From Bacteroidales bacterium (GTDB taxonomy: Bacteria > Bacteroidota > Bacteroidia > Bacteroidales > UBA932): a stretch of 64,000 nt of DNA. The stretch spans positions 58,540-122,539 of the forward strand of contig SUYM01000004.1 in assembly GCA_015060455.1 (NCBI GenBank). The letters run 5' to 3'. Below are positions 34,220 to 43,565 of this stretch, piece after piece. The number at the start of each line of letters is the position of its first letter. Within the stretch, counting starts at the first letter, position 1. The notes beneath the pieces were generated by a model. That model saw nothing but the letters and a program-made list of their open reading frames with translations, was not told the DNA's origin and did no database searches. A program made the position numbers and the translations under genes.

Positions 34220-34302
34220 GACATCAGAATTCATTCGTGTCTATTTGTTAAGTTCGTTTTATACAAAGCGTGGTTCCTTGGGGAGGGAACCACGCTTCTT
34301 TC
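34220..34302 (+). ncRNA. Candidate small RNA of about 80 nt
   Basis: Inferred transcript from the promoter at 34184-34214 to the strong hairpin at 34266-34297. It lies between the stop codons of the YhcC-type gene and the ROK gene, contains no useful ORF and matches no RNA family that I recognise. Alternatively the hairpin just terminates both flanking genes and the promoter match is fortuitous. Confidence 0.4.
34266..34297. terminator. Strong hairpin between convergent genes
   Basis: AAGCGTGGTTCC with GGAACCACGCTT is a perfect 12-bp stem with an 8-base loop, followed by TCTTTC on the plus strand. Confidence 0.8.
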
Positions 34303-34320
34303 ATTGTATGTAAGGCTCTC

Positions 34321-35271
34321 TTAGAGTTCCCATGCAAGGGCTGATGCTCCGAGGATGGCGGCGTCAGACTCTTTAAGTTGAGAATATACGAGTTTTACCT
34401 TGTTTTTCCATAATGGAAGCACGTTGGCGTTCATAGCCTCCTCTATCGGGGCTGTGAGGAACTCCTTGGCGCGTGCAAGACCGCCGAAGAGAACGATAGC
34501 CTCCGGAGAACTGAATGCTATGAAGTCTGCGAATGAACGTCCGAGGATCTTTCCTGTGAACTCAAAGATCTTGAGTGCAAGTTTGTCACCGTCCTTGGCT
34601 GCATCATATACATCTTTTGAAGCGATGGAGTCGAGGTTGCGAAGAACTGACGGCTCATCGGTAAGTTCAAGCCATTCGCGTGCAGTGCGTGCCACACCTG
34701 TTGCAGATGCATATGTTTCAAGACAGCCTGTCTTTCCGCAGTTGCATACGCGGCCATTGTTACGCACTGCAGCAACGTGTCCGAGTTCGCCTGCGAAGCC
34801 GTCGTGACCATATACCACATTGCCGTTGATTACGATACCTGAGCCGACACCTGTTCCGAGGGTGATCATGATGAAGTTCTTCATACCACGTGCTGCACCG
34901 TATGTCATTTCACCGACAGCGGCTGCATTGGCATCATTGGTCAGGGCAACAGGGAGACCTCCCATAGCCTCAGAGAGGAGTTCTGTGAAATGGATAGTCT
35001 TTCCTCCTCCCCATGAGATGTTTACTGCATTTTCGATGGTGCCGTCGTAATAGTTGCCGTTTGGCGCACCCACTCCGATACCCTTGACGTGGCCCTCCAC
35101 GCCGGCTTCCTTGATTACCTTCTTGACAGCCTCTGCGAGTTCGTCAATATAAAGGGCCACTTCTGTGTGGTTGTCTGTGCGGATAACGGTCTGTGCAAGC
35201 ACGGTTCCTCTTGCATCGACTACTCCGATCTTGGAGGTCTGACCTCCTATATCAATACCTACTACGTACAT
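34321..35271 (-). CDS. ROK-family glucokinase
   Basis: This 316-aa cytoplasmic sugar kinase has the ATP-binding start GIDIGGQTSKIGVVD (5-19), the sugar-binding LTNDANAAAVGE (~112-123), ITLGTGVGSGIV, the ROK zinc motif CNCGKTGCLE and the C-terminal EAIVLFGGLA. It phosphorylates glucose (or a related hexose) with ATP as the first step of glycolysis. It is encoded 11 bp after the sugar transporter gene on the same strand, so uptake and phosphorylation are coupled in one operon. N-acetylmannosamine or other hexose specificity cannot be excluded. Confidence 0.9.
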   Translation of the reverse strand: MYVVGIDIGGQTSKIGVVDARGTVLAQTVIRTDNHTEVALYIDELAEAVKKVIKEAGVEGHVKGIGVGAPNGNYYDGTIENAVNISWGGGKTIHFTELLSEAMGGLPVALTNDANAAAVGEMTYGAARGMKNFIMITLGTGVGSGIVINGNVVYGHDGFAGELGHVAAVRNNGRVCNCGKTGCLETYASATGVARTAREWLELTDEPSVLRNLDSIASKDVYDAAKDGDKLALKIFEFTGKILGRSFADFIAFSSPEAIVLFGGLARAKEFLTAPIEEAMNANVLPLWKNKVKLVYSQLKESDAAILGASALAWEL

Positions 35272-35282
35272 ATTGCGATTAT

Positions 35283-36527
35283 TTATTTGTTAGTTTTTGA
35301 ACCGATAAGACCGAACCAGAGGATGTAAGCGAGGGCTGCTACAAGCACCCAGTAACTCTGCATATAACCGGCTGCATCAACGACTGCACCCTGTACCAGC
35401 GGAAGGATACCGCCACCGCAAACCATCACCATGAAGAGACCTGATGCGATAGATGTATATTTGCCGAGTCCCTCGACTGCAAGGTTGAAGATCGCACCCC
35501 ACATCACTGATGTGCAGAGACCGCAGAGGATGAAGAACAGCATTGCGACAGGTACGTCTGCATCGAGTACATTGACAAGAATGGTCTTCGGAAGGAACAT
35601 TCCGAGAAGAAGGAAGAGGATTCCTGCTGAACTTACGGCGATGATCATTGCGCGGCTTGAAACCTTGCCTCCGATTGCTCCGGCAACAAGACGTCCGCAG
35701 AGCATGAGGAACCAGTATGCGCCGACCAGTGTACCTGCAACACCTGTTGCGATGTTAAGACCGTTTATGTCGGTCATATAAAGGTTCGCGATGTTCGGAA
35801 TACCTACCTCGATACCTACATAAAGGAAGATTGCGATGACACCGAATACGAGATTCCTGTGAGAAATTGCACCCTTGATGCTCTCCAATGTATTTTCCTT
35901 AGGCTGGTCTGCTGCCTCAGCGAGTTCTGGCTCAGGAATTTCAGAGAGAAGGATGATGATGAATGCAACTGCGAAGATACCCATTGCAGTGAAGAGAGCG
36001 GCGTTCACGTCAGCCACCTGAGTCTTTTCTGTCACCTCGCCGATAAGATAACCGGCAAGCACAGGAACGATTGTAGCCGCGAGCGAGTTGCATGATCCGC
36101 CAAGTTGGATAAGTTGGTTACCTCTGTTTCCGCCACCGCCGAGGGTGTTGAGCATAGGGTTGACCACAGTGTTGAGCATACACATCGAGAATCCTGATAC
36201 AAAGGCTCCGAGGAGATATACAGGGAAACTTACGAGGATACCTGAAAGATAGGAGATTCCTACACCGATGAAGCCTACTGCCACAGCAGAAAGTGCGGTG
36301 AATTTGTAGCCTTTGCCTTTAAGAAGGAAACCGGCAGGAAGACCCATGAAGGCATATGCGATGAAGTTTGCCGCATTGCCTAACTGAGACATCAGGTTTG
36401 TTGCTCCGAACTGAGCCTTGGCGATGATACCCATTGGGTTCTGAAGTCCTGTGACGAAAGAGATCATTGCAAAAAGGAAGAACATGATCGCAATCGCAAA
36501 GACATTACCTTTGTTGTTTTTACTCAT
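35283..36527 (-). CDS. Sugar MFS transporter, FucP/GluP type
   Basis: This 414-aa inner membrane protein has 12 predicted hydrophobic segments. The beginning AIAIMFFLFAMISFVTGLQNPM and the segments FIAYAFMGLPAGFLLKG, LGAFVSGFSMCMLNTVVNPMLNTLGG and LAATIVPVLAGYLIGE match the glucose/galactose and fucose proton symporter group (FucP/GluP). It is the first gene of a two-gene unit with the ROK kinase. The substrate is most likely glucose, by context. It follows the 544-aa lipoprotein gene by 60 bp without a visible terminator, so read-through from the upstream SusCD locus is possible. Confidence 0.88.
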   Translation of the reverse strand: MSKNNKGNVFAIAIMFFLFAMISFVTGLQNPMGIIAKAQFGATNLMSQLGNAANFIAYAFMGLPAGFLLKGKGYKFTALSAVAVGFIGVGISYLSGILVSFPVYLLGAFVSGFSMCMLNTVVNPMLNTLGGGGNRGNQLIQLGGSCNSLAATIVPVLAGYLIGEVTEKTQVADVNAALFTAMGIFAVAFIIILLSEIPEPELAEAADQPKENTLESIKGAISHRNLVFGVIAIFLYVGIEVGIPNIANLYMTDINGLNIATGVAGTLVGAYWFLMLCGRLVAGAIGGKVSSRAMIIAVSSAGILFLLLGMFLPKTILVNVLDADVPVAMLFFILCGLCTSVMWGAIFNLAVEGLGKYTSIASGLFMVMVCGGGILPLVQGAVVDAAGYMQSYWVLVAALAYILWFGLIGSKTNK

Positions 36528-36587
36528 TTTGATAGTGTTTTATTGTTAATAATTAGAAAATTTTCAAAAACGCTCCTAATTTACAAA

Positions 36588-38222
36588 TTATTTCAATCTC
36601 TGAAACACTGCCGGCCTGACTTTTTCTGCCGGCCTGTAGTCCTTGCGCAGAAAGTCTGTCGATATTGTCTTTGTCTCAAACATGGTCGCCTTCATCGCCG
36701 AAGATGCTCCTCCTGTGGCGATGTTTCCTCCTGCCGGTGCGTCATCCTCTGTTCTTGTGATGGTGATAGGGAGTTTCATGGCAGGGTTGATGATACTTGC
36801 AGGATACCCCTCCACGTTCTCATTATATGCGACATAACCCATCCTCGAGTATGTCCATTCAAGCACCTTCTCTTTTCCGTTTTCGTCAGTATAGTGATAT
36901 TCCGCATCCTGAGCGACAAGCGTAGTGGAATTTTCTCCCTCGGCAACAGGCTCGGCAACAGCAATGATGTTACCGTCAAAGAGTGTCGGCATATGCTCGC
37001 CGTACTGCTCGTTGAAGGCATATCCGTACATACCCATTTTGAGACTTGTCGCCCCGTCGAATGTGATATAGGTTATCGGCTGCTCCTTGATCACGAGATT
37101 GCCGCCCTGATAGTAGGCAGGGAAGGCGAGGAACTGTCCCTTCTCCTTGTCGATCTGTGTGATATCGACCTCCCAGTCATATTCCACATCCTCTCCGCAC
37201 TCCCATCCATGCACCCTGTACATGAAGTTGTTGTCGTATTTCTCAAAGAAGAGATTGTAAGTCCTGGTTTCCTCGACTACCTCTCCCTCGTCATTGGTCA
37301 CATTGACCTTGCCGGTGAAACTATAGTTGCCGAGCCACTTGTCGTATCCCTCAGTGGCGGCTTCCTCTTCAATCTTTATCTCCTGCACCGAGTATGTGCG
37401 TGTATGACTTCCGTCGCCATTGAATCCGTATGCCACAAAGTAATAATCTCCGCTTGCGAGACGGTCGATTTCAAATGGCTTCCCTTCTTCATACACATAT
37501 GTGAAGTCAGTCAGTTTGTGATCCAGATAGACAACATAATACTGGATAGTCGAAATCTCCTGCAAGGTGAACATCTGCAGTCCGTCAAGGGTATTCATAT
37601 ATATATCGTCCTCCCAGACCTCGTATCCGTTCTTATATTCCTTGTTCCACTCCTCAATGGTTTCCTTTTTTATGTACTGCCATGCAAAGCGGCCGCCTTT
37701 GTTGGCCTTGACCTCAATCAGGTCCTTGGTTCCGTCCTCGGACCGTCCTGCATAGGATATTTCCCAATCCTTCGTCTCCTGGAGGAGATATGCGTTCTGC
37801 CCGGTCTCAAACTCGATGCTTCCAATGCTGACATTGCGATATGCCTCTCCGTTTTCCTGGATACCGAATACTACATATTTGTATTTGGTGTTTTCTTTGA
37901 GGTCTTCCAGGAGTATGTTCCTTTCGGTTTCCTGTTTGAGCCCCTTGATCTTACCATCTTGGGAAAGTTCAGCAAGAAGTTCCCTGCGCTTTTTCGTATA
38001 AAGGGAATAGTTCTTCTCTGTCACTTCTTCCGTCAGGAATCCATACCAGATGAGGTCCTCAGGCCCGTTATGCTTGACGTTGATGATGGCATAGTCGTGT
38101 GACACCTCGCTGAACCTGACTGTGAACGCTACAACATCGCTCTTGCCGGCAGGTTCGTCCGGCTGGCAACCCGTTAATGAGATTGCAATAATCAATGCAA
38201 ATATCAACTGTATCTTTTTCAT
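36588..38222 (-). CDS. Lipoprotein of unknown function, Fn3-like plus C-terminal beta domain
   Basis: This 544-aa lipoprotein has a signal ending ISLTGC (Cys19). Residues ~30-125 and ~130-270 look like fibronectin type III-like units (TVRFSEVSHDYAIINVKHNG, LKENTKYKYVVFGIQENGE, ASGDYYFVAYGFNGDGS). The C-terminal half starting KWLGNYSFTGKVNV looks like a lipocalin-type beta barrel. The 838-aa lipoprotein at 41034 ends with the same order (an Fn3-like unit with TSYTFVVYAGNG, then LAGEWVAVSYDIF), so the two may be distant relatives. It is the last gene of the SusCD-protease locus, 12 bp after the lipocalin-like gene. Function is unknown; a surface binding role is inferred from context. Confidence 0.7.
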   Translation of the reverse strand: MKKIQLIFALIIAISLTGCQPDEPAGKSDVVAFTVRFSEVSHDYAIINVKHNGPEDLIWYGFLTEEVTEKNYSLYTKKRRELLAELSQDGKIKGLKQETERNILLEDLKENTKYKYVVFGIQENGEAYRNVSIGSIEFETGQNAYLLQETKDWEISYAGRSEDGTKDLIEVKANKGGRFAWQYIKKETIEEWNKEYKNGYEVWEDDIYMNTLDGLQMFTLQEISTIQYYVVYLDHKLTDFTYVYEEGKPFEIDRLASGDYYFVAYGFNGDGSHTRTYSVQEIKIEEEAATEGYDKWLGNYSFTGKVNVTNDEGEVVEETRTYNLFFEKYDNNFMYRVHGWECGEDVEYDWEVDITQIDKEKGQFLAFPAYYQGGNLVIKEQPITYITFDGATSLKMGMYGYAFNEQYGEHMPTLFDGNIIAVAEPVAEGENSTTLVAQDAEYHYTDENGKEKVLEWTYSRMGYVAYNENVEGYPASIINPAMKLPITITRTEDDAPAGGNIATGGASSAMKATMFETKTISTDFLRKDYRPAEKVRPAVFQRLK

Positions 38223-38234
38223 GCCTTCTCTGTA

Positions 38235-38714
38235 TTAAAGTATTGGTGAACCTGTGACTGACGACTTGACTCCGACAGGATTTGCTCCGTCCTTGACTGA
38301 AGCAGGGATTTCGCATGCCTGGTATCTTTGCTCTTCAAGGCGGTTTGTGGTTTTCAGAATGATGCCGTAGGTGGTCTTCGAATAGGTATATTTGCCACCC
38401 CAGGCCTTTCCGTTGCTGTATGCACCTGTCAGCACGCCGCCTTCTGTCGAGCATGTGCCTGTATATCTGTCATAGCGATGTGACTGGCTGCCGCTCTTCT
38501 GATACAGTTCAAAGGTGCAGTCTGCGTTGATGCATAGATATACATCGACCTCCTGCATGATTGATGTGCCCTCTGCACTTGCTCCTATAAGATGCCACTG
38601 GCCGACAACAACGGCATCAACCGTCTTGCCTGTCTGTTCATCGTCCTTCTGGCATGCCGCCGCAGTGAAAATGACAGCGGCAAGTCCCATAATCATATTA
38701 AGTATTCTTCTCAT
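38235..38714 (-). CDS. Small lipocalin-like lipoprotein
   Basis: This 159-aa lipoprotein has a signal ending TAAAC (Cys21). After a short linker the segment VVGQWHLIGASAEGT and the following strands (DVYLCINADCTFELYQ, GTCSTEGGVLTGAYSNGKAWGGKYTYSKT) fit the small Bacteroidota lipocalin-like domain seen in many PUL lipoproteins. Two cysteines in LCINADCTF and one in TGTCSTEG could form a disulfide. It lies in the SusCD-protease operon, separated from the protease gene by the 200-bp inverted-repeat element. Confidence 0.7.
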   Translation of the reverse strand: MRRILNMIMGLAAVIFTAAACQKDDEQTGKTVDAVVVGQWHLIGASAEGTSIMQEVDVYLCINADCTFELYQKSGSQSHRYDRYTGTCSTEGGVLTGAYSNGKAWGGKYTYSKTTYGIILKTTNRLEEQRYQACEIPASVKDGANPVGVKSSVTGSPIL

Positions 38715-38725
38715 ATCTTCAAATC

Positions 38726-38929
38726 TTAGAAACTGTTTAAATTTTTATCATTTAAAATTTTATGAAGAATTTTCGAGTAGATTTTTTCTGTTTTCAGAGG
38801 AAGATAGCGGTGCTATCTGACGAGGAAAAGAGGAAAAATATGCCGAAAAGGCTCATAAAAGATAAATGAGAATTAATTCATCAGTCTCCATTAATTATTT
38901 TTTCGTAGAAAAATTTAAACAGTTTCTTA
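38726..38929. mobile_element. MITE-like element, ~200 bp with 18-19-bp terminal inverted repeats
   Basis: Arms 38728-38746 and 38909-38927 (AGAAACTGTTTAAATTTTT and its complement) are perfect over 19 bp and enclose 162 AT-rich bases. If the arms are taken as the 18-bp version starting at GAAACTG, they are flanked on both sides by TTA (38726-38728 and 38927-38929), a possible 3-bp target duplication. An internal GATAGC/GCTATC hairpin is at 38806-38821. There is no ORF. The right-hand TTA is also the stop codon of the subtilisin gene. No transposase with matching ends is in the window. Confidence 0.6.
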
Positions 38930-41017
38930 TAGCCATCCGCCGTTATCGCTTGCCGCACCTCTTGATATCACTGAAATTTCGCGGGTGATATATGTTCCGC
39001 CCATTCCTCCCTGGGAGTTCGGTATGGTGATTATGTCACCGTTGCCTGTGTAGTCTCCTGTGATGCTGCCGGCCACATTGTTTCCTCCGGCTATCGCCGT
39101 AACCTTGACCTTGCCTGACCCCACCTTGCACGGGTTTATCACAAGCCTGCCGTTTTCCATGTAAGGCTTCTTTTTGATTCCGAGTGCAGCCATTGATTCG
39201 CGGTCGATCTCGACAGCACTCACATAGGTCAGGTTTTCCGAACCTGTTCCGAAATATTGGTCGAGGTTGTAACTTCTCTGATTACCTACCTTTACGCTCA
39301 GACACGGAGTTCCTTCAAGGTTCATCATGAATTTCCATGCGTCGATGGTACCTGTACCCATGTTGTACTGGTAAGAACTCAGCGGTTTTGGTGCAAGTTC
39401 TGCTCCTGTGTTATCGTCCACGCCAAGATATTTGTATCCATGGCTCAGACGGCTGTCGATGTCGTTCACTGATGAAAGTAGCAGTGAGGTGAATTCCTCC
39501 CGTGTAAAGGTCTTTCCTATCTTCTTTGCGTATGAAAGTCCCAGGGCAGCGATGCCGCTCACATGAGGGGCTGCCATTGATGTTCCCTGCCTGTATCCGT
39601 AGTCTCCGATTCCAGAGGCGGAATTGCTTATGTCAGTAGAAAGAACAGGTTTGAGATAATAGTCACCGCCCGGCGCTGCGATGTTGCATCCGGGACCATA
39701 GTTGGTATAGGAGGCAGGAAGTCCGTCCGGACCCACGCCAGTGACGCAGATGCAGTCCATCAGGGCACCAGGATATCCGGCTAACGGAAGCCTGCTGTTT
39801 CCTGCTGCAAAAACCACGACAGGGCCGTCTATGATCTTTGTCCTTTTCGGGAGTCCTTTTTCTTCAAGTCTTGTGTTGAGTTTTGTCTCCATCTCGGCAA
39901 ACCTGTCCTTGTCAAGGAAGTACTGGATGGCCCAATATTCTATGCTTGCGGTGTAGAAATACTGATAGTCGGAGGTGATTTCTGTCTCATATCCCCACGA
40001 ACACTGGGCGATGTGTGCTCCGTTGTCGGCCGCATAGATGAAGGCCTGGGCTGCCGTATATGCACCTGCACCTGTTCCTATCATTTCGCATGACATTATG
40101 CGCACGCCGTCTCCATTTCCGGATCCTCCCGCCACACCGGAAACACCTATGCCGTTGTTGTTCACTGCCGCTAACGTTCCGGCAACATGTGTTCCGTGTC
40201 CGCTGGCTCCCGGGGCATCCCAGGCGATCTTGCAGGTGTCCTTGATGAAGTTCCAGCCATGGATATCATCGATATAGCCGTTGCCGTCCTCTTCATCGGT
40301 CTTGTTACCCTCAGTCTCAAAAGGATTCACCCACATGTTGTCTTTCAGGTCCGGGTGCGTGTACTTTACAGGTCCGTCAAGGATTGCGACTATAATCTCG
40401 CTGTCTCCTGCCGTCAGTCTGGACCATACATCCTTCACATTGATGTCAGCACCTTCGACGGCACCGGGAGCAATGGCCTGGTCTCCTGAGTTGATGTAAT
40501 TCCACTGGTCTTTGAGGTATTTGTCGTCAAGAGGAAGACCCTCGGTCTGAGGCATTTCGTCGATAAGTGGCATGGGATCGCCCACACCGCTTGCTATCCT
40601 GGTGTTGTACTGCACCTTTGCAACCTCGCCATGAGCGGCAAGTGCCTGAGCAGCCTGCTGGGAGTTCATTCCGTCAAATACGACACGGTACCATTTGTGG
40701 AGGTTGTATTTTCTGAGATATCTGCTGTTGAGTTCAGTCTCTTTGAATATCTTCTCGAACTTTACGTTGTCAAGACCTTCGATTGTCGGGACAGCAGGCT
40801 CTGAGGTGCCTGACTTTGTCATTGCCGCATCTGACAGACACACAAGAAGTTCGCCCTCGATGGCGTTGGCCGGCGTGTTGATGATCTTGCTCATTGCATC
40901 GCTGCCGCCGTTGCTTCCTCCTGTCTGTGAGACAGGGTCTTCATTGACGCAGCCTGCCAGCACAAATGCTGTTGCAAGGAGCGCAGCCGATGAGCATATT
41001 TTAGAAATAAAAGACAT
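38927..41017 (-). CDS. Subtilisin-like S8 serine peptidase lipoprotein
   Basis: This 696-aa lipoprotein has a signal ending VLAGC (Cys23). Residues ~52-145 look like an inhibitor-I9-type prodomain (YRVVFDGMNSQQAAQALAAHG). The peptidase domain (~195-500) keeps the complete triad: Asp214 in AILDGPV, His274 in GHGTHVAG and Ser480 in GTSMAAPH, with the oxyanion Asn407 in FAAGNS. The C-terminal ~170 residues form a beta-rich domain with cadherin/Ig-like strands (VKVTAIAGGNNVAGS). It would cut proteins at the cell surface or in the periplasm. Its place in a SusC/SusD operon without any glycoside hydrolase suggests that it processes a protein substrate for import, or matures surface partners. Confidence 0.9.
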   Translation of the reverse strand: MSFISKICSSAALLATAFVLAGCVNEDPVSQTGGSNGGSDAMSKIINTPANAIEGELLVCLSDAAMTKSGTSEPAVPTIEGLDNVKFEKIFKETELNSRYLRKYNLHKWYRVVFDGMNSQQAAQALAAHGEVAKVQYNTRIASGVGDPMPLIDEMPQTEGLPLDDKYLKDQWNYINSGDQAIAPGAVEGADINVKDVWSRLTAGDSEIIVAILDGPVKYTHPDLKDNMWVNPFETEGNKTDEEDGNGYIDDIHGWNFIKDTCKIAWDAPGASGHGTHVAGTLAAVNNNGIGVSGVAGGSGNGDGVRIMSCEMIGTGAGAYTAAQAFIYAADNGAHIAQCSWGYETEITSDYQYFYTASIEYWAIQYFLDKDRFAEMETKLNTRLEEKGLPKRTKIIDGPVVVFAAGNSRLPLAGYPGALMDCICVTGVGPDGLPASYTNYGPGCNIAAPGGDYYLKPVLSTDISNSASGIGDYGYRQGTSMAAPHVSGIAALGLSYAKKIGKTFTREEFTSLLLSSVNDIDSRLSHGYKYLGVDDNTGAELAPKPLSSYQYNMGTGTIDAWKFMMNLEGTPCLSVKVGNQRSYNLDQYFGTGSENLTYVSAVEIDRESMAALGIKKKPYMENGRLVINPCKVGSGKVKVTAIAGGNNVAGSITGDYTGNGDIITIPNSQGGMGGTYITREISVISRGAASDNGGWL

Positions 41018-41033
41018 ATTATCTGTTATTTTA

Positions 41034-43550
41034 TTATTTTACTGTTGTTTTGATTTGCAGGCCGCTTCTGAGTTCGACTCTGCTGTTCACACTCTGGTCA
41101 ACCATCTTCTGGTCGGCTTTTATGGTCCCGAACTCAGGAGCAGATGTGTAACTGTTTTCCTTGACAAGGGAAAGACCGGTCTGTGGCTGGACAGATGTGG
41201 ATTCTTCCTTCTTCATGTCTTCGAGCAGGTCCGAGCCCTTCCTTACGAGGATGAGTTCACCGTGACCGTCTCCTATCACATCAACAAGATTCATCTCGCC
41301 CATGCTGCCTTTCTGGAAACCGCCCATGGCCAATGCATAGAAGTTGAAACTTGTTCTGTTATCGACAAAGGCGATGATGTCCTCATGCACAAAACCTCCG
41401 CAGAACATGTCTGTACGCTCGTTGTTGTCCTCGTCTGTGAACTTTTCGTAGAAATAGCCTGAGGTGGTGATTGCGCCCGGCTTTGGAATGTACTGATATT
41501 CAAACCTCATGCTTGGTATCAGATGTGTAGAATCCTTTACCATGACCTTGGCGCAGGTGTTGTCCTGGCTATAAAGCAGACCGTCCTTGAGGGCGAACTT
41601 GATGGTCGGATTGGTCTTGAGTGCAGGGAAGAGACCTGCTGCCTTCACTGCATCTCCTTCAACTGTGAGAGTTACAGTCTCGGCTCTCCATCCGCCCCTG
41701 ATGACCTTCTTCTGTGCCTGGGCATCGAAGATGTCGTATGACACCGCCACCCATTCTCCGGCAAGGGCATCAGCCCCGGGTTGGGTGAAGGTTTTGATGT
41801 CATGGAAATAGTATGACTTCTGAGTCAGGTCCTCCTTGCCTTCTGTGGTTACGGTCTTGGTGAAGAACTGATTCTTGTATCCGTTGCCGGCATAGACTAC
41901 GAAGGTGTAACTTGTGCATGGCTGGAGTCTGTTTCCGAGGATGCCCGCCATTCCGGTGCCGTTGATGACCTTGAGCGTCTGGCTGTTTGCCGTTGTCGCC
42001 ATGATCATGCTTTTCTCGATCTTGTCCTTATATGTCTCATAGTACGAGGTAGGGTAGTAGCCTATCTGGATGTTGGTGATATCTTTACCTCTTACCCAGT
42101 AACTGAACGAGTTGGTCGAGTCGTAGTTCTCATCGGGTTTCTCGGATGCATATTGGTCGCTGGTGCTCAGCCCCATATAGATCTCCACTTCCCTGTTGTC
42201 TCCCGGCTTTATATATCCGAATTCTATCTTCTCGTATTCCCTGTATTCAGTATCTCCGGCTCCATATGCGCAGGCGATGAGGGTATATATGCTTGTCGGC
42301 GCGTCAGCCTTGTCAGGAACTACCGACTCTTTTATCTTCAACTCGCCGTTTGTGCTGATCACTTTGCCTTCTGCTGCGGCAAGTGCGAGCGAATCCGCGA
42401 GTGTAACCTCTGTGACAGGTCCCTGGAACACCTTATATTTAATGGTGGCTACGTCCTTTGTCACCTTGAATGTTACAGGTCTGCTGCCGTCTTCTGCCGC
42501 ATCCTCATACGACAGATCGATGCCGTAGTCCTCTGCCTTTCCTCCCGGAAGTACGATGCGTGTCTTTGCAGAGGTGTTGCTGAAATAGTATGTGCCGGCG
42601 ATTCCGAAGATAAGACCATTCTTCGGGAAGGTGATGATATTGTTCTCCATGGTGCCATAAAGGAGGTTGCTCATGCCAGGATAAACCTCTTCCACATCTG
42701 ATGCAATGGTTACGATGCCACCCAGGAAACTTGATTTCAAGCCGATGCTCTGCTCCGGAATGAAGACTCTCTTCGGGTCGGAAGCGTCCACGAAGAGGGA
42801 CGACTTTTCATCTACATAAGCCGCATACTGCTCTTCGAGTTTCTTCTTTTCCTCCTGATATTTCTCGTCACCTTCCATCAGGCGTGCAAGGTAACTTGCG
42901 GAATATACATTGTCAAGACGGAAATATCCCTTCTTGTCCCTTCTTTCGTATATTTCAACTTCTGTCTGAGGTCCATAATCAAGTCCAAGCACGTCAGTAA
43001 GGAAGCCGTCACGGAAGATGGCCATTCCTTCTGTTATCTTCCTCCATTCGAAGATCTGCACGGAAAATGACAATGACGAACTTGCATAGCCATAGGTGAG
43101 GACATACCTTGGGTCGGTGATGCTCATCGAGCATCTGTATGTCTCTCCGCTTGGCAGGCTCTCAAATGAAACATTTACCTTGGTCTCCTTCTGACCCTTT
43201 GCGAACTTGATCTTGCCGAAAATGAAATCCTTGTCTTCGAGTACAGGCTCCTCCTTGTATGTGGTGTCTGTCTCCGGTGTCTGCACGACCTTATAGACAT
43301 TGTATTCGTACGGCACCTCCGCAGCCTCATCCGCATTCACGCGTCTTACAATAAAGTCCAATGAGGTCTTATCGACATCCTTTTCCAATGTGTGGGCGGT
43401 CGCATTTGCCTGCTCCTCGACAAAATACACTCCCATGCAGTCGTCCCTGTCGGGAGATGCCGGCTGTATCTGTTCTTCTGCGCAGGCACTCAGCAGTACT
43501 GTCACTGCTGCCGCCGCGAAAAATCTTATATGGTTTGCTTTCATCTGCAT
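41034..43550 (-). CDS. Large lipoprotein of unknown function in SusCD-protease locus
   Basis: This 838-aa lipoprotein starts at 43550 or the second ATG at 43544; the signal ends LLSACAEE. The N-terminal part (~38-165) has the alternating strands of a Calx-beta or DUF4843-like sandwich (DCMGVYFVEEQ, KVNVSFESLPSGETYRCSM). A short charged coiled coil (YQEEKKKLEEQYAAYVDEK) is near residue 245. An Fn3-like unit (~520-600) and a C-terminal beta domain starting LAGEWVAVSYDIF follow. The position right after SusD is where surface-exposed binding lipoproteins sit in PULs. I do not recognise a family with certainty, and there are no catalytic motifs. Confidence 0.7.
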   Translation of the reverse strand: MQMKANHIRFFAAAAVTVLLSACAEEQIQPASPDRDDCMGVYFVEEQANATAHTLEKDVDKTSLDFIVRRVNADEAAEVPYEYNVYKVVQTPETDTTYKEEPVLEDKDFIFGKIKFAKGQKETKVNVSFESLPSGETYRCSMSITDPRYVLTYGYASSSLSFSVQIFEWRKITEGMAIFRDGFLTDVLGLDYGPQTEVEIYERRDKKGYFRLDNVYSASYLARLMEGDEKYQEEKKKLEEQYAAYVDEKSSLFVDASDPKRVFIPEQSIGLKSSFLGGIVTIASDVEEVYPGMSNLLYGTMENNIITFPKNGLIFGIAGTYYFSNTSAKTRIVLPGGKAEDYGIDLSYEDAAEDGSRPVTFKVTKDVATIKYKVFQGPVTEVTLADSLALAAAEGKVISTNGELKIKESVVPDKADAPTSIYTLIACAYGAGDTEYREYEKIEFGYIKPGDNREVEIYMGLSTSDQYASEKPDENYDSTNSFSYWVRGKDITNIQIGYYPTSYYETYKDKIEKSMIMATTANSQTLKVINGTGMAGILGNRLQPCTSYTFVVYAGNGYKNQFFTKTVTTEGKEDLTQKSYYFHDIKTFTQPGADALAGEWVAVSYDIFDAQAQKKVIRGGWRAETVTLTVEGDAVKAAGLFPALKTNPTIKFALKDGLLYSQDNTCAKVMVKDSTHLIPSMRFEYQYIPKPGAITTSGYFYEKFTDEDNNERTDMFCGGFVHEDIIAFVDNRTSFNFYALAMGGFQKGSMGEMNLVDVIGDGHGELILVRKGSDLLEDMKKEESTSVQPQTGLSLVKENSYTSAPEFGTIKADQKMVDQSVNSRVELRSGLQIKTTVK

Positions 43551-43565
43551 CTTTGTTTTCAGTTG

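Noticed and set aside
36543..38102. 519-codon plus-strand open frame
   Set aside because: It is the antisense shadow of the 544-aa lipoprotein, with cysteine- and leucine-rich, low-complexity translation and no domain.
38927..41017. Subtilisin as a lantibiotic-type leader peptidase
   Set aside because: No precursor peptide, modification enzyme or ABC transporter is nearby, and the operon partners are SusC/SusD lipoproteins.
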